From: JAGWAJ01 sp026707615
GTDB lineage: Bacteria; Acidobacteriota; Vicinamibacteria; Vicinamibacterales; UBA8438
Length of the DNA: 64,000 nt
NCBI GenBank assembly: GCA_965207595.1
Contig: CBDBMW010000012.1
Location: forward strand, 1,860,001 to 1,924,000
Reading direction: 5' to 3'
Each line of letters begins with the position of its first letter. Positions within the stretch are counted from its first letter, which is position 1. The notes under the pieces were generated by a model, which saw only the letters and a program-made list of their open reading frames with translations, did no database searches and was not told the DNA's origin. This document shows positions 1 to 7,959 of this stretch, in pieces. A program made the position numbers and the translations under genes.

Positions 1-1
1 A

Positions 2-91
2 ATCAAGTATCACCTGACCAGGCTGCGGGCGGCAGGGGTCGTGCGGCACGTCGGCCCCGCCAAGGGCGGGCGCTGGGAGGTGCTGGAGTGA
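2..91 (+). CDS. C-terminal end of a winged-helix protein (partial)
   Basis: Only the last 29 residues are inside the window, ending at TGA 89-91. The reading frame gives HLTRLRAAGVVRHVGP followed by KGGRWEVLE. This looks like the recognition helix and wing of a C-terminal winged-helix domain, of the kind found at the end of Schlafen AlbA_2 or RecG-like ATP-binding proteins and some Fic proteins. The LxxLxxxGxIxRxGPxKGGxWEV pattern is seen directly; the family is inferred. The AlbA_2 protein at 6612-7847 lacks such a tail. The upstream part is outside the window, so the role cannot be settled. Confidence 0.5.
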   Translation: MKYHLTRLRAAGVVRHVGPAKGGRWEVLE

Positions 92-121
92 GCGTCACCG
101 TCGGGGGCGGCCGAGTAACGC

Positions 122-418
122 TCAGTCGAACGGCTCCCGTTCCTCGAGCGGCAGCTCTTCCTTGCGCATCTCCTCCAGGATCGCCTCGACGTCGTCGGGC
201 AAAGGTGCGCTGTTCTCGAGGTAGTCGTCCCAGTCCCTGAACATGGGGCTCAGCACCACGTGGCGGCCCTCGCGCCGAATCGCCACTCGGTCCGTGTCGA
301 ATCGAAACTCCTTCGGTAGCAGCACCGCCTGCGACTGCCCGGCCGTGAACACCCTCGCGATCGTGCGGCCGTCGCGTGGTCCGCGGGCGCCGCGCGCAAC
401 CTGCGTGGATCTCGTCAC
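122..418 (-). CDS. VapB-like antitoxin (AbrB/SpoVT family), orphan
   Basis: A 98-residue protein starting at GTG 416-418, chosen because GGAGG lies 6 nt upstream. Residues about 18-57 carry the VapB pattern TIARVFTAGQSQAVLLPKEF, then an FDTDRVAIRREG strand region, as in the swapped-hairpin AbrB fold that binds operator DNA. The acidic C-terminal tail (LEEMRKEELPLEER) is the part that normally wraps the VapC PIN toxin. No PIN gene follows: only about 30 nt separate its stop from the convergent gene end at 91. It is therefore an antitoxin without its usual partner in view. It could neutralise a toxin elsewhere or be a leftover. Confidence 0.8.
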   Translation of the reverse strand: MTRSTQVARGARGPRDGRTIARVFTAGQSQAVLLPKEFRFDTDRVAIRREGRHVVLSPMFRDWDDYLENSAPLPDDVEAILEEMRKEELPLEEREPFD

Positions 419-525
419 CGCGGTCCTCCTTCCAGTGGGAGACCATTGCTTGGGGCGCTGGAGAGCGGCGCCCTCCTGAGCGTATCTCTGCGACAGCGCC
501 GATGCGGCGGGCCGGGCCGGCAAGC

Positions 526-1947
526 TCACCCCGGCGTCGCCATCCTCCAGCCGCCGAACTCGCGCTCCAGCACGGCGGCGACGGCGAGCGCGACCTCGTC
601 CTCGCCGGGCCGCGCGACGATCTGCACCGACAGCGGCAGGCCGTCGCGCGACAGGCCCAGGGGCACGGCGGCGGCCGGGAAACCGAGGGCGTTGAAGACC
701 AGCGTGAGGCCCAGGTTGCCGTACGGGCCCCAGGAGAATCCGTGGCGGCGCGCGGTGGTCGGGAACACCGGCAGAAGGAGCACCGCGCCGTCCCGCATGG
801 CGTCGAGAAACCGGGCGCGTAGCGCGTCGAGTCGTCCCCCGCGCCCGAAGCCGAGCGCGCGCACGAGCAGTCCGGAGGCGGAGATGTAGACGACGGGCGC
901 CAGGCACGCGGGGCTGACCCGCACGGCGCCGCTGCGCCCGCCGCGGAGCGCAGACCACACGGAGACGGATCGGTAGCCGCCGAGGGCCCGGCGGTGGCTG
1001 GGCAGGAAGTGGCGGTGCAGGAGGGCGAGGGTCTCGAGGAGCGTCCCCGTCAGGGGCAGCGCCGCGCGCCGCCGGACCGTCATCCCGGCCGCGCCGAGCA
1101 CGCCCGCCGCGTCGGTCACGGCCCTCGCGACCTCGCGGCTGACGGGAGGCCAGACGACCAGCCGGGGCAGGAGCACGGGGCGACCGGCCAGTGGGGGCGC
1201 CGCCTCGCCCGTCGCGGGCCTCCCCGACAGGACGCCGAGCGCGAGGTGCAGGTCCTCCACGCGGCGCGCCATCGGCCCCACGCAGTTCCAGCCGGCGATG
1301 GCGGCCGGCGCTCGCGGCACGAGCCCGTCCGTCGAGACGCGACCCGCGGTCGGCTTCAGGCCGACGACCCCGCAGAACGCGGACGGGATACGGATGCTGC
1401 CCGCGATGTCGGTTCCCAAGCCCAAGGGTGAGCCGCCGGCGGCGATGATCGCCCCCTCGCCGCCGGAGCTGCCGCCCGCGGAGCGGTCGAGGCGCCACGG
1501 ATTTCGGGTCCGGCCGATGATGGGGTTGACCGTCTCCAGCGAGCCGCTCATGTCCGAGCAGCTCGACTTGCCCAGCACGATGGCCCCGGCCGCCTTCATG
1601 CGCCGGACCGCTTCCGCGTCCCGGTCCACGACGTGCTCGCGCAGCCGATCCGAGCCCGCCGTGAACCGCACGCCCGCCACGGCCAGCGAGTCCTTGACCG
1701 TGATGGGGACGCCGTGGAGCGGCGGCGGATCGGCGGGGACGCCGGCCTCGGACATCCGCCGCGCCGTGCTCCGGGCGGCGTCGAACGTCGAGGTAATTAG
1801 CGCGTTGATGTGCGGCCCGACCTTCTCGATCCGCGCGATGTGGGCGTCGACGACCTCCAGCGGGCTCGTGTCGCCGATGCGGATGCGCCGCGCCAGCTCC
1901 GCCACGCCGAGTGTCGTGAGCTCGTTCGGGCCGGCAGAACCGCTCAC
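526..1947 (-). CDS. Amidase signature family hydrolase
   Basis: A 473-residue amidase signature enzyme. It would hydrolyse an amide bond; the substrate cannot be told. The Ser-cisSer-Lys triad is complete: K85 in VPITVKDS, S160 in AGGSSGG and S184 in DIAGSIRIP. Length is normal for the family (450-500). The GTG at 1945-1947 is preferred over upstream starts because it overlaps the stop of the 87-residue gene at 1944-2207 (GTGA), implying translational coupling, and because the upstream extension is low-complexity Arg-rich sequence. No GatB or GatC is nearby and there is no signal peptide, so a cytoplasmic stand-alone amidase is more likely than GatA. Confidence 0.88.
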   Translation of the reverse strand: MSGSAGPNELTTLGVAELARRIRIGDTSPLEVVDAHIARIEKVGPHINALITSTFDAARSTARRMSEAGVPADPPPLHGVPITVKDSLAVAGVRFTAGSDRLREHVVDRDAEAVRRMKAAGAIVLGKSSCSDMSGSLETVNPIIGRTRNPWRLDRSAGGSSGGEGAIIAAGGSPLGLGTDIAGSIRIPSAFCGVVGLKPTAGRVSTDGLVPRAPAAIAGWNCVGPMARRVEDLHLALGVLSGRPATGEAAPPLAGRPVLLPRLVVWPPVSREVARAVTDAAGVLGAAGMTVRRRAALPLTGTLLETLALLHRHFLPSHRRALGGYRSVSVWSALRGGRSGAVRVSPACLAPVVYISASGLLVRALGFGRGGRLDALRARFLDAMRDGAVLLLPVFPTTARRHGFSWGPYGNLGLTLVFNALGFPAAAVPLGLSRDGLPLSVQIVARPGEDEVALAVAAVLEREFGGWRMATPG

Positions 1948-2207
1948 GGATCCTGGTCGCGGAGGCGGTTGACCAGATCGAGATCGGCGGGCGCCCCTTG
2001 CTCCTCGGCCGTCGCGCTCACGGGGAAGACCGGAACGCCGTTCCTCGCGGCGGTCGCCCGCCCGCGATCGTACAGATCCTCGCGCGACCATCCACGGCCG
2101 CCTTCTGCCGGCACCGCGGGGGCTTCCCGCTCGCGACGGCGTTGGCGTTCCGTCGTCTCGTGGAAGAGTCGAAGTCGATTCCCGGGGTTGCCGGCGGCCT
2201 TGACCAT
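1944..2207 (-). CDS. Small hypothetical protein coupled to the amidase
   Basis: An 87-residue, charged protein with no membrane segment and no family I recognise. It has a basic N-terminal half (ETTERQRRRERE) and a GWSREDLYDRG motif around residue 40, which resembles the tails of some small antitoxin-like proteins. Support for reality comes from context: its TGA overlaps the GTG of the amidase, and its ATG sits exactly 6 nt after a TACAGT hexamer with a CTGACA box 16 nt further upstream. It has no convincing ribosome binding site, which fits a leaderless mRNA. Function unknown. Confidence 0.6.
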   Translation of the reverse strand: MVKAAGNPGNRLRLFHETTERQRRREREAPAVPAEGGRGWSREDLYDRGRATAARNGVPVFPVSATAEEQGAPADLDLVNRLRDQDP

Positions 2208-2213
2208 GTTCTC

Positions 2214-2241
2214 ACTGTAGCAAGGACAGCCACCTTGTCAG
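2214..2241 (-). promoter_or_regulatory. Promoter of the 87-aa gene and amidase (leaderless type)
   Basis: On the minus strand a CTGACA -35-like box (2241-2236) is followed after 16 nt by TACAGT (2219-2214). Six nt later comes the ATG at 2207, so transcription would begin at or next to the start codon. The -35 box overlaps the stop codon region of the upstream DUF3500 gene. Seen directly; activity is inferred. Confidence 0.5.
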
Positions 2242-3413
2242 TGCGGGTGGTCGAGCAGGTGCTGCCGGAGCAGGTCCTTGCCGTAGTCGTTGCCGTTGGG
2301 CGTCCGCACCACCGTGTGCACGTGGCTGCGGCTCGGCCGGTCGGGACCATCGAGCGCCACCGGTGTCTGGTGGTCGTACTCGATCAGGACCACCGGTGAG
2401 TGGATGCGGTAGTAGAAGACCGCGTCCGGACCCGTATCGCCGACCCAGGCGAAGTAGGTGTCGTCCCAGTGGCGCACGATCTCCGAGAGACGGACCTCGG
2501 CATGCCCGGCCCGCAGGTTCCCGGCGTACAGCCCGATCAGCCGGAGGGCGAGCTCGCGCTGGGTGTCATCGAGCTCGCCCAGGCGAAGGCCCTCGTAGGG
2601 CACCACCGCGTTGTCCTGGAACAGCTCCCCGCGGTTGTCGTTCGCGGTCTTCTCCGGATCGATGATCGCGACCGCGCGCTGCTCGTCGTCGAGCGCGTTG
2701 ATCAGGGCGAGGCCGGCCGCGAGCTCCTCCTCGAGGATCGCGGTGCCCGCGAACCGTCCCATGGCGGCTCGCGGCGGCTCGGAGCCCATGAACGTCGGCG
2801 TCAGCACGACCTGATCGCCCAGGACGAAGCAGTTCACGATGAGATGGTGACCGTCGAGCTGCCATCCCCACGGCCCGCTCTCCGACGGCTCGCCCATCAC
2901 CGTGAACCAGTAGCGGCGTTCGCCGTACTCGTCGTGGTTGTCCATCAGGTCGGCCAGGTACCCCTCGAGACGCATGATGTTCCGGGAGGTCTCGAATCCC
3001 CGGGCGCTCAGCGTCGCCGCCAGCAGGCCGAACGCCGCCGCGGTCTGCGCCGCATCCATCTCGAGGAGGCCGACGCCCTGCCGCGTCGAGATGTGGATGT
3101 TGGCCCAGCGCCGCCACTCCAGGTCGTCGACGGGGAAGAGCGTGCGGCTGCGCTGCTCCGGAGTGAGGCTCTCGAGAAACGCGACCGCGGCGGCGCGGAT
3201 CGGCTCGGTGCTGACCCCCGTGGCCTCGATGGGGAACAGGTCGGGCTCCGTTTCGCCGTCGGCGGTGACGCCGAGAAACGGCTCGCGGAGCATCACGTTC
3301 TCCACCATCGGCCACAGGACGCGCGACGCCGCGACGGGGTTCCAGACCGCCAGGCCGATCAGGACGACCAGCACGGCCATCCCCACTCCGACCGCCTGCA
3401 GGACTCGGCGCAT
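2238..3413 (-). CDS. DUF3500 domain protein, membrane-anchored or exported
   Basis: A 391-residue protein with an N-terminal hydrophobic segment (about residues 5-27), then a DUF3500-like body. Recognisable elements are the FLESLTPEQRSRTLFPVDD start of the domain, a GLLEMDAAQ segment, the WGWQLDGHHLIVN strand with paired histidines, and a C-terminal HVHTVVRTPNGNDYGKDLL. The family is widespread in Acidobacteriota, Planctomycetota and Bacteroidota and has no assigned reaction. The ATG at 3411-3413 is preceded by GGAGGGAGAACG. The hydrophobic start lacks an obvious cleavage site, so it may stay as a signal anchor. It is transcribed divergently from the helicase at 3488. Confidence 0.8.
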   Translation of the reverse strand: MRRVLQAVGVGMAVLVVLIGLAVWNPVAASRVLWPMVENVMLREPFLGVTADGETEPDLFPIEATGVSTEPIRAAAVAFLESLTPEQRSRTLFPVDDLEWRRWANIHISTRQGVGLLEMDAAQTAAAFGLLAATLSARGFETSRNIMRLEGYLADLMDNHDEYGERRYWFTVMGEPSESGPWGWQLDGHHLIVNCFVLGDQVVLTPTFMGSEPPRAAMGRFAGTAILEEELAAGLALINALDDEQRAVAIIDPEKTANDNRGELFQDNAVVPYEGLRLGELDDTQRELALRLIGLYAGNLRAGHAEVRLSEIVRHWDDTYFAWVGDTGPDAVFYYRIHSPVVLIEYDHQTPVALDGPDRPSRSHVHTVVRTPNGNDYGKDLLRQHLLDHPH

Positions 3414-3475
3414 CGTTCTCCCTCCGGGTCGATTGCGGGGCCGGCTCGCAAGCAGTCACGGCTCCGCCGACGGGG

Positions 3476-3481
3476 TAGCAT
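3476..3481 (+). promoter_or_regulatory. -10 hexamer of a leaderless promoter for the helicase
   Basis: TAGCAT lies at 3476-3481, and the GTG start of the helicase follows after exactly 6 nt with no ribosome binding site. The spacing matches four other starts in the window. No clear -35 box is visible. Confidence 0.35.
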
Positions 3482-3487
3482 AGCCGC

Positions 3488-6400
3488 GTGGCCAGGGGCG
3501 CGCGCCGGGGGGGACCGGCCGACGCGGATCTCCTCGAGTTCGCCGAGCTCGACGACGCGGCCCGGCCGCGGGCGGGGGCGCGGACGCTGCTGCGGTTCCG
3601 GGCCGACCGGCCGGCCGCGCCCGGCAGCCTGCCGCTGCGCGAGCTGCGCCACCCGCTGTGGCTGCACCCGGAGGTGTCGGACCACCTGCGCGCGTGGACC
3701 CACCTCTACCGGCGGCTGGGCATCGTGCTCCAGCACCTCGCGGCGCACGGGCGCACCACCGTCGTCAAGGGCTGCACGGACGGGAACCGCGGCTGGCGCC
3801 GGTCGCCCCTCGGCGGCGCGAACGGCATGCAGTACTACCTGTGGTGGACGCCGCAGGGCAGCCGGGCGGCGAAGGCGCTGGCGCTTCCCGGGCCGGCCAT
3901 CCTGGTGCGGGCCGTCCGGCACCACGACGACCACGCTCCGCTGGAAGCGGGCCACCCGGACGACTACCTCCCGCTGTCGGCGCCCGACCACCTCGACGAC
4001 GACGTCGCCGGCCGGCCCTGGACGGAGGCGCAGCTCGAGTTCATCGAGGACGACAGCCCCGTCCGGCTCATCCTGGGCCGGCCCGGATCCGGCAAGACGA
4101 CGGTGCTGTGGCGGGCCGTGGAGGCGCGGAGCGGCCAGCGCGTGCTCTACCTCACCTGGTCGAGCGCCCTCACCCGCCACGCCGAGGAGCGTTTCGCCTC
4201 GTTCGCTCCGGCCGACGTGGAGGTGACGGCCCGCGACTTCGCGACCTTCCTCGGCGAGGCGTGCGGCGCCGACGTCGCGCGCCAGACCCTCGCGGCCAGC
4301 CGCGGACGGTTCGACGCCGCGGTCACGCGCCTCGGCCGGGACATGGCCGGGCCGTGGAAGACGCGGCTCGATGCGATGCACGCCGAGGTGCGCGCCATCC
4401 TCCTCGGCCGCGCGATCCCCGGCGAGACGGGATCCACGAGCGTGCGCGGCGTCGCGCGCCTGGGCGACGACGCCTACACCCGGCTGCGGGGCGACTACGA
4501 CGGCGTGGGCGCCAAGGCGGCTCGGGCCCTCCTGAAGGTCGCGCGCGCCCTGCCGGCGGATGCGGTGCGGGCCGCGTTCCCCGAGCTCGCCGCCGCGGCG
4601 CGGGCCATCGAGCGGCTGCGCGACGATGCCGTTCCGGAGGGGTTCGACGCCTTCGACCGCATCGTCGTCGACGAGATCCAGGACCTGACCCTGGTCGAGA
4701 CCGCCGTCGTGGTGGAGCTGTGCCGGGCGATCGCGCGCCGCCGCGGCCGCGCGCCCTGGCTGCTGCTGGCCGGCGACGCGGGGCAGACCGTCCGGCCGAC
4801 GGGGTTCGACTGGGGGCCGCTGAACGACCTGCTCGCGCGCCGGGTCCGCTCGCCGGTCCGCTTCCACCTGGAGGAGCACCTGCGCTGCCCGAGCCGCATC
4901 GCCGAGGTCATCGAGCGGGCGTCCGAGCGCTACGCCGACGTCGTCAAGGACGTCCGGCCGACGAAGCAGCACCGGCAGGTCGGCGGGCAGCACGTCGACG
5001 CCCACGTCGTGCACGTGCAGGTGGCGGACGAAGCCGGCGCCGTGCGGCTCCTGGAGGACCTTGCGGACGCGGACGACGTGGTGGTGCTGGCGCCGGGCAA
5101 CGACCGGCCGGCCTGGGTACCCGACCACCTGCGCGACGGCGTGCTCACGCCGGACGAGGCCAAGGGCCTGGAGTACCAGTCGGTCTGCGTCCTCGACCCG
5201 GGACGGGTGCTGTCGAGCCTGCGGCCCCTGGAGGCGGCGTACGGATCGGCGGCGGAGCTCGACGAGCAGGCGCGCCGGACCGCCATCGACCACCTCCGCG
5301 TCACGCTGAGCCGGGCCACCGAGACCCTGGTGTTCGTCGACGTGGCCCCGGGCGACCGGGAGCGGGCGCTCAGCCTGGAGCTGCTGGGCGACGCGGCGCC
5401 GTACGACCCCGAGGATCTCGTCGACCACTTCGCCCACGCCGAGGCGTCGCCCGACGAGCGCGTGCTGGCGCGGACGAACGACGCCCGCGTGCTCCTCGAC
5501 TCGGCGCCGGGCCGGGCCTGGCAGCGGGCGCGGCAGGCGCTCCGGCTGCTCGGGGACGCGGACCTGCCCAACGGCGTCTCGGACCCGGCCGTGCGCCGGG
5601 AAGCCCGCGCCACGCTGATGGCGACCGCGGCCCGCCTCCTGATCGACGGCCCTCCCGGCGGGGTGTCGCGGAGCGAGGTGTACCGAACGGCGTTGGATGC
5701 CCTGATCGTGCGCGTCCTCCCGCCGCGGGACCGGCGAGCCGCACGCCGCGCCGCCGCCCGTGCCCGCGCCATCGCCGGCGGCGACGACGCCGCGTCGGCG
5801 TCCGGCGAGGCCGGCGTCGAGGACGGGACGTACCCGCCGATGGTGACCGGCTTCGAGGCTACCCTGCTCCACGCGCTCGACATCTGGACCGAGGACCGGG
5901 CCGGGGCTCCCTTCGAGCTCCTGGAGGCCGCGCGCGAGCTGGGCGAGGCGGCCGGTCCGGGCCAGGACTGGGCGCGCGATGCGCTGCTGCCGGCGGCGCA
6001 GGCGCTGCGCGACGGCGTGACCGCCGGCGCCGCCGATCCGGAGCAGGCCGGGGCGTTCGCCGAGGGGGACGTGGAGGCGTGGCTCCGGCTCACCGGCTAC
6101 AGCGGGGACGAGGCGGCCCGCGCGCGTGTGCTGCGCACCCGGGCCTTCGATGCGCTGCTCAAGTCCGCGGGGGCCGACACGCCCGCCGCGGTGCGCCGCA
6201 AGCGCCGCGCGCAGGCCGAGGCGGTGCTGGAGGCTATCGCGCCGGACCCGCTGCGGCTCGGCCGGCTGCGCGAGGCGCAGGGACGGACCGAGGAGGCCGC
6301 CGACGCGTACGAGCGGGCCGGTGCGTCCAAGGAAGTGCTGCGCCTGTGGCGGAACGCCGGCACCTGGGAGCGCGCGGTCGAGCTGGCCGACGGCGAGATC

Positions 6401-6562
6401 CGCGACGACCTGCGATGGCTCCTCGAGCTCGAGGCGCTCGTCGCCCGGCGGCCCGAGCAGCAGAACCGGCGCCTGCGGAACGGCGAGCGCGACCGCCTCG
6501 AACGGCTGCTCGACACGGTCCAGAAGCGTCGCCCCCGCAAGGCGGGCGGGAAGCAGGATTGA
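3488..6562 (+). CDS. Large SF1 (UvrD/Rep-like) helicase with an unusual N-terminal domain
   Basis: A 1024-residue protein. Walker A is GRPGSGKT at 197-204. Walker B is VVDEIQD with D395 and E396. Further SF1A motifs are LLLAGDAGQTV, HLRCPSRIAEVIE, TPDEAKGLEYQSV (motif V) and HLRVTLSRATETLVF (motif VI), so it should be an active DNA translocase or helicase. Residues about 1-190 are not helicase. They hold NGMQYYLWWTP, ILVRAVRHHDDH and DDYLPL, which recall the RelE/ParE-like modules attached to some UvrD-like helicases; this is inference. The C-terminal third is helical and TPR-like (AYERAGASKEVLRLWRNAG). No RecB-type nuclease motif was seen. The AlbA_2 gene follows after 49 nt on the same strand. 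Confidence 0.85.
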   Translation: MARGARRGGPADADLLEFAELDDAARPRAGARTLLRFRADRPAAPGSLPLRELRHPLWLHPEVSDHLRAWTHLYRRLGIVLQHLAAHGRTTVVKGCTDGNRGWRRSPLGGANGMQYYLWWTPQGSRAAKALALPGPAILVRAVRHHDDHAPLEAGHPDDYLPLSAPDHLDDDVAGRPWTEAQLEFIEDDSPVRLILGRPGSGKTTVLWRAVEARSGQRVLYLTWSSALTRHAEERFASFAPADVEVTARDFATFLGEACGADVARQTLAASRGRFDAAVTRLGRDMAGPWKTRLDAMHAEVRAILLGRAIPGETGSTSVRGVARLGDDAYTRLRGDYDGVGAKAARALLKVARALPADAVRAAFPELAAAARAIERLRDDAVPEGFDAFDRIVVDEIQDLTLVETAVVVELCRAIARRRGRAPWLLLAGDAGQTVRPTGFDWGPLNDLLARRVRSPVRFHLEEHLRCPSRIAEVIERASERYADVVKDVRPTKQHRQVGGQHVDAHVVHVQVADEAGAVRLLEDLADADDVVVLAPGNDRPAWVPDHLRDGVLTPDEAKGLEYQSVCVLDPGRVLSSLRPLEAAYGSAAELDEQARRTAIDHLRVTLSRATETLVFVDVAPGDRERALSLELLGDAAPYDPEDLVDHFAHAEASPDERVLARTNDARVLLDSAPGRAWQRARQALRLLGDADLPNGVSDPAVRREARATLMATAARLLIDGPPGGVSRSEVYRTALDALIVRVLPPRDRRAARRAAARARAIAGGDDAASASGEAGVEDGTYPPMVTGFEATLLHALDIWTEDRAGAPFELLEAARELGEAAGPGQDWARDALLPAAQALRDGVTAGAADPEQAGAFAEGDVEAWLRLTGYSGDEAARARVLRTRAFDALLKSAGADTPAAVRRKRRAQAEAVLEAIAPDPLRLGRLREAQGRTEEAADAYERAGASKEVLRLWRNAGTWERAVELADGEIRDDLRWLLELEALVARRPEQQNRRLRNGERDRLERLLDTVQKRRPRKAGGKQD

Positions 6563-6611
6563 ACCCCCATGGCGGCAGACCGATAATCCGCTACGGCTCT
6601 GCAGGGGAACG

Positions 6612-7847
6612 GTGAAACGGTCGGATCTCCTCGAACTCGTCGCGGGCGGCGAGAACTCCGGCGTCGAGTTCAAGCGGGACGACGTGCGCCCGGAGCAGAT
6701 CGCCCGGGAAGTTGTCGCGCTGGCCAACTTCCAGGGCGGCCGCATCCTCCTCGGGGTGGAAGACGACGGCGCCGTCACCGGCATCCGGCGCGAGGACCTC
6801 GAGCGTTGGGTGATGGACTCCGTGTTCGGCCAGTTGGTGCATCCGATGATGCTGCCGTTCTACGAGGAGGTCCCGGTGGACGACGCGCGCCGCGTCGCGG
6901 TGGTCACCGTGACGCAGGGCGCCACCAAGCCGTACGTCGTGCGGTATCGCGGACGGGAGGACATCTACGTTCGCGTCGGCAGCACGTCGCGGCTGGCGTC
7001 CCGCGAGCAGCAGGCACGCCTGTTCGCGCTCGGCGGCCTCATCCACACGGAGCTGCTGCCGGTCTCCGGCAGCGGCCTCCGCGACCTCAGCCGGGAGCGG
7101 CTGGCCGACTACCTCACCGCCATCGTCGGCGACCGGGACCCGCCGGCGACGGACGACGCATGGCACGCGCGGCTCTGCGCCCTCGGTTTCCTGGTCGAGC
7201 GGGAGGACGGCCCCCCGGCGTGCACCATCGCCGGGCTGGTACTGTTCGGGTACCGGCCCCGGCGCCTGCTGCGGCACGCCGGCGTGCGTTGGATGTGCTT
7301 CGAGGGCGGGACGAAGACGTACGACGCGCTCGACGACCAGGTGCTCGAAGGACCGCTCGTCGACCTGTGGCGCGTGCTGTCGGGGGGCCGCGAGCGTGTC
7401 GAGAAGGGGCTGATCGAACGGCTCGCCGATGCGATGCGGCCGTTCGTGTCCGAGGAGCCCGGCACGGTCGGCGAGTCGCTGCGCCGGGAACGCCGCTGGC
7501 ACTACCCGCTGGAGGCGCTCCGCGAGGGCATCGTGAACGCCCTGACGCACCGCGACTGGACCCGCTACGAGGAGATCGAGGTGGTGCGCTACGCGGACCG
7601 GGTCGAGATCACCAGTCCCGGCGCGCTGCAGAACGGCATGACGGTCGAGAAGATGCTGGCCGGGCAGCGCGTCCCCCGCAACCTGCTCATCTCCGAGACG
7701 CTGCGCGACTACCGCTACTCCGACGCGCGCGGGATGGGCGTGCGCAACAAGATCATCCCGTCGATGCGGGCCCAGAACGGCGTCGACCCGGAGTTCGAGG
7801 CCACCGAGGACCACCTGCGGCTGACGCTTCGGCGACGGCCGGCGTGA
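6612..7847 (+). CDS. Schlafen AlbA_2 domain ATP-binding protein
   Basis: A 411-residue protein. The N-terminal AlbA_2 (Schlafen-like) domain shows ENSGVEFKRDD, EVVALANFQGGRILLGVEDDG and YIRVGS-like YVRVGSTSRLA. The C-terminal half has the RecG-like ATP-binding module with ALREGIVNALTHRDW, YADRVEITSPG and MGVRNKIIP. Such proteins are annotated as putative transcriptional regulators or helicase-related, and AlbA_2 domains also occur in anti-phage systems. GTG 6612-6614 is chosen because AGGGGAAC precedes it and the domain begins directly after. A GATAAT box about 30 nt upstream could give it its own promoter. It lacks the usual C-terminal winged helix. Confidence 0.85.
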   Translation: MKRSDLLELVAGGENSGVEFKRDDVRPEQIAREVVALANFQGGRILLGVEDDGAVTGIRREDLERWVMDSVFGQLVHPMMLPFYEEVPVDDARRVAVVTVTQGATKPYVVRYRGREDIYVRVGSTSRLASREQQARLFALGGLIHTELLPVSGSGLRDLSRERLADYLTAIVGDRDPPATDDAWHARLCALGFLVEREDGPPACTIAGLVLFGYRPRRLLRHAGVRWMCFEGGTKTYDALDDQVLEGPLVDLWRVLSGGRERVEKGLIERLADAMRPFVSEEPGTVGESLRRERRWHYPLEALREGIVNALTHRDWTRYEEIEVVRYADRVEITSPGALQNGMTVEKMLAGQRVPRNLLISETLRDYRYSDARGMGVRNKIIPSMRAQNGVDPEFEATEDHLRLTLRRRPA

Positions 7848-7867
7848 CCGGCTGGCGGTCCTGGCGC

Positions 7868-7959
7868 CGCTCGATTCGTGTAGAGCACGACCCTCACCGC
7901 CAGAGGTCCTCGTCCGGCTCGTCCTGGGCGGCGAGCGCAGACTCGGCCCTGATGCTCCC
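7868..7959 (-). pseudogene. Possible remnant of a toxin-antitoxin module
   Basis: Downstream of the CMD protein stop and in the same frame, 7959-7894 reads an acidic tail ending AAQDEPDEDLWR and a TGA. That TGA overlaps a GTG at 7897-7895 which opens VRVVLYTN, close to the MRVVLDTNV start of PIN toxins. The similarity is lost after about nine codons. The pattern fits the tail of an antitoxin and the head of a PIN toxin left after deletion. It rests on short matches and could be chance. Confidence 0.3.

Noticed and set aside
3359..6784. A 1141-codon open frame on the minus strand opposite the helicase
   Set aside because: The product is Arg/Pro/Gly/Ala-rich without domains, while the plus strand has all SF1 motifs. 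It is a GC-driven shadow.
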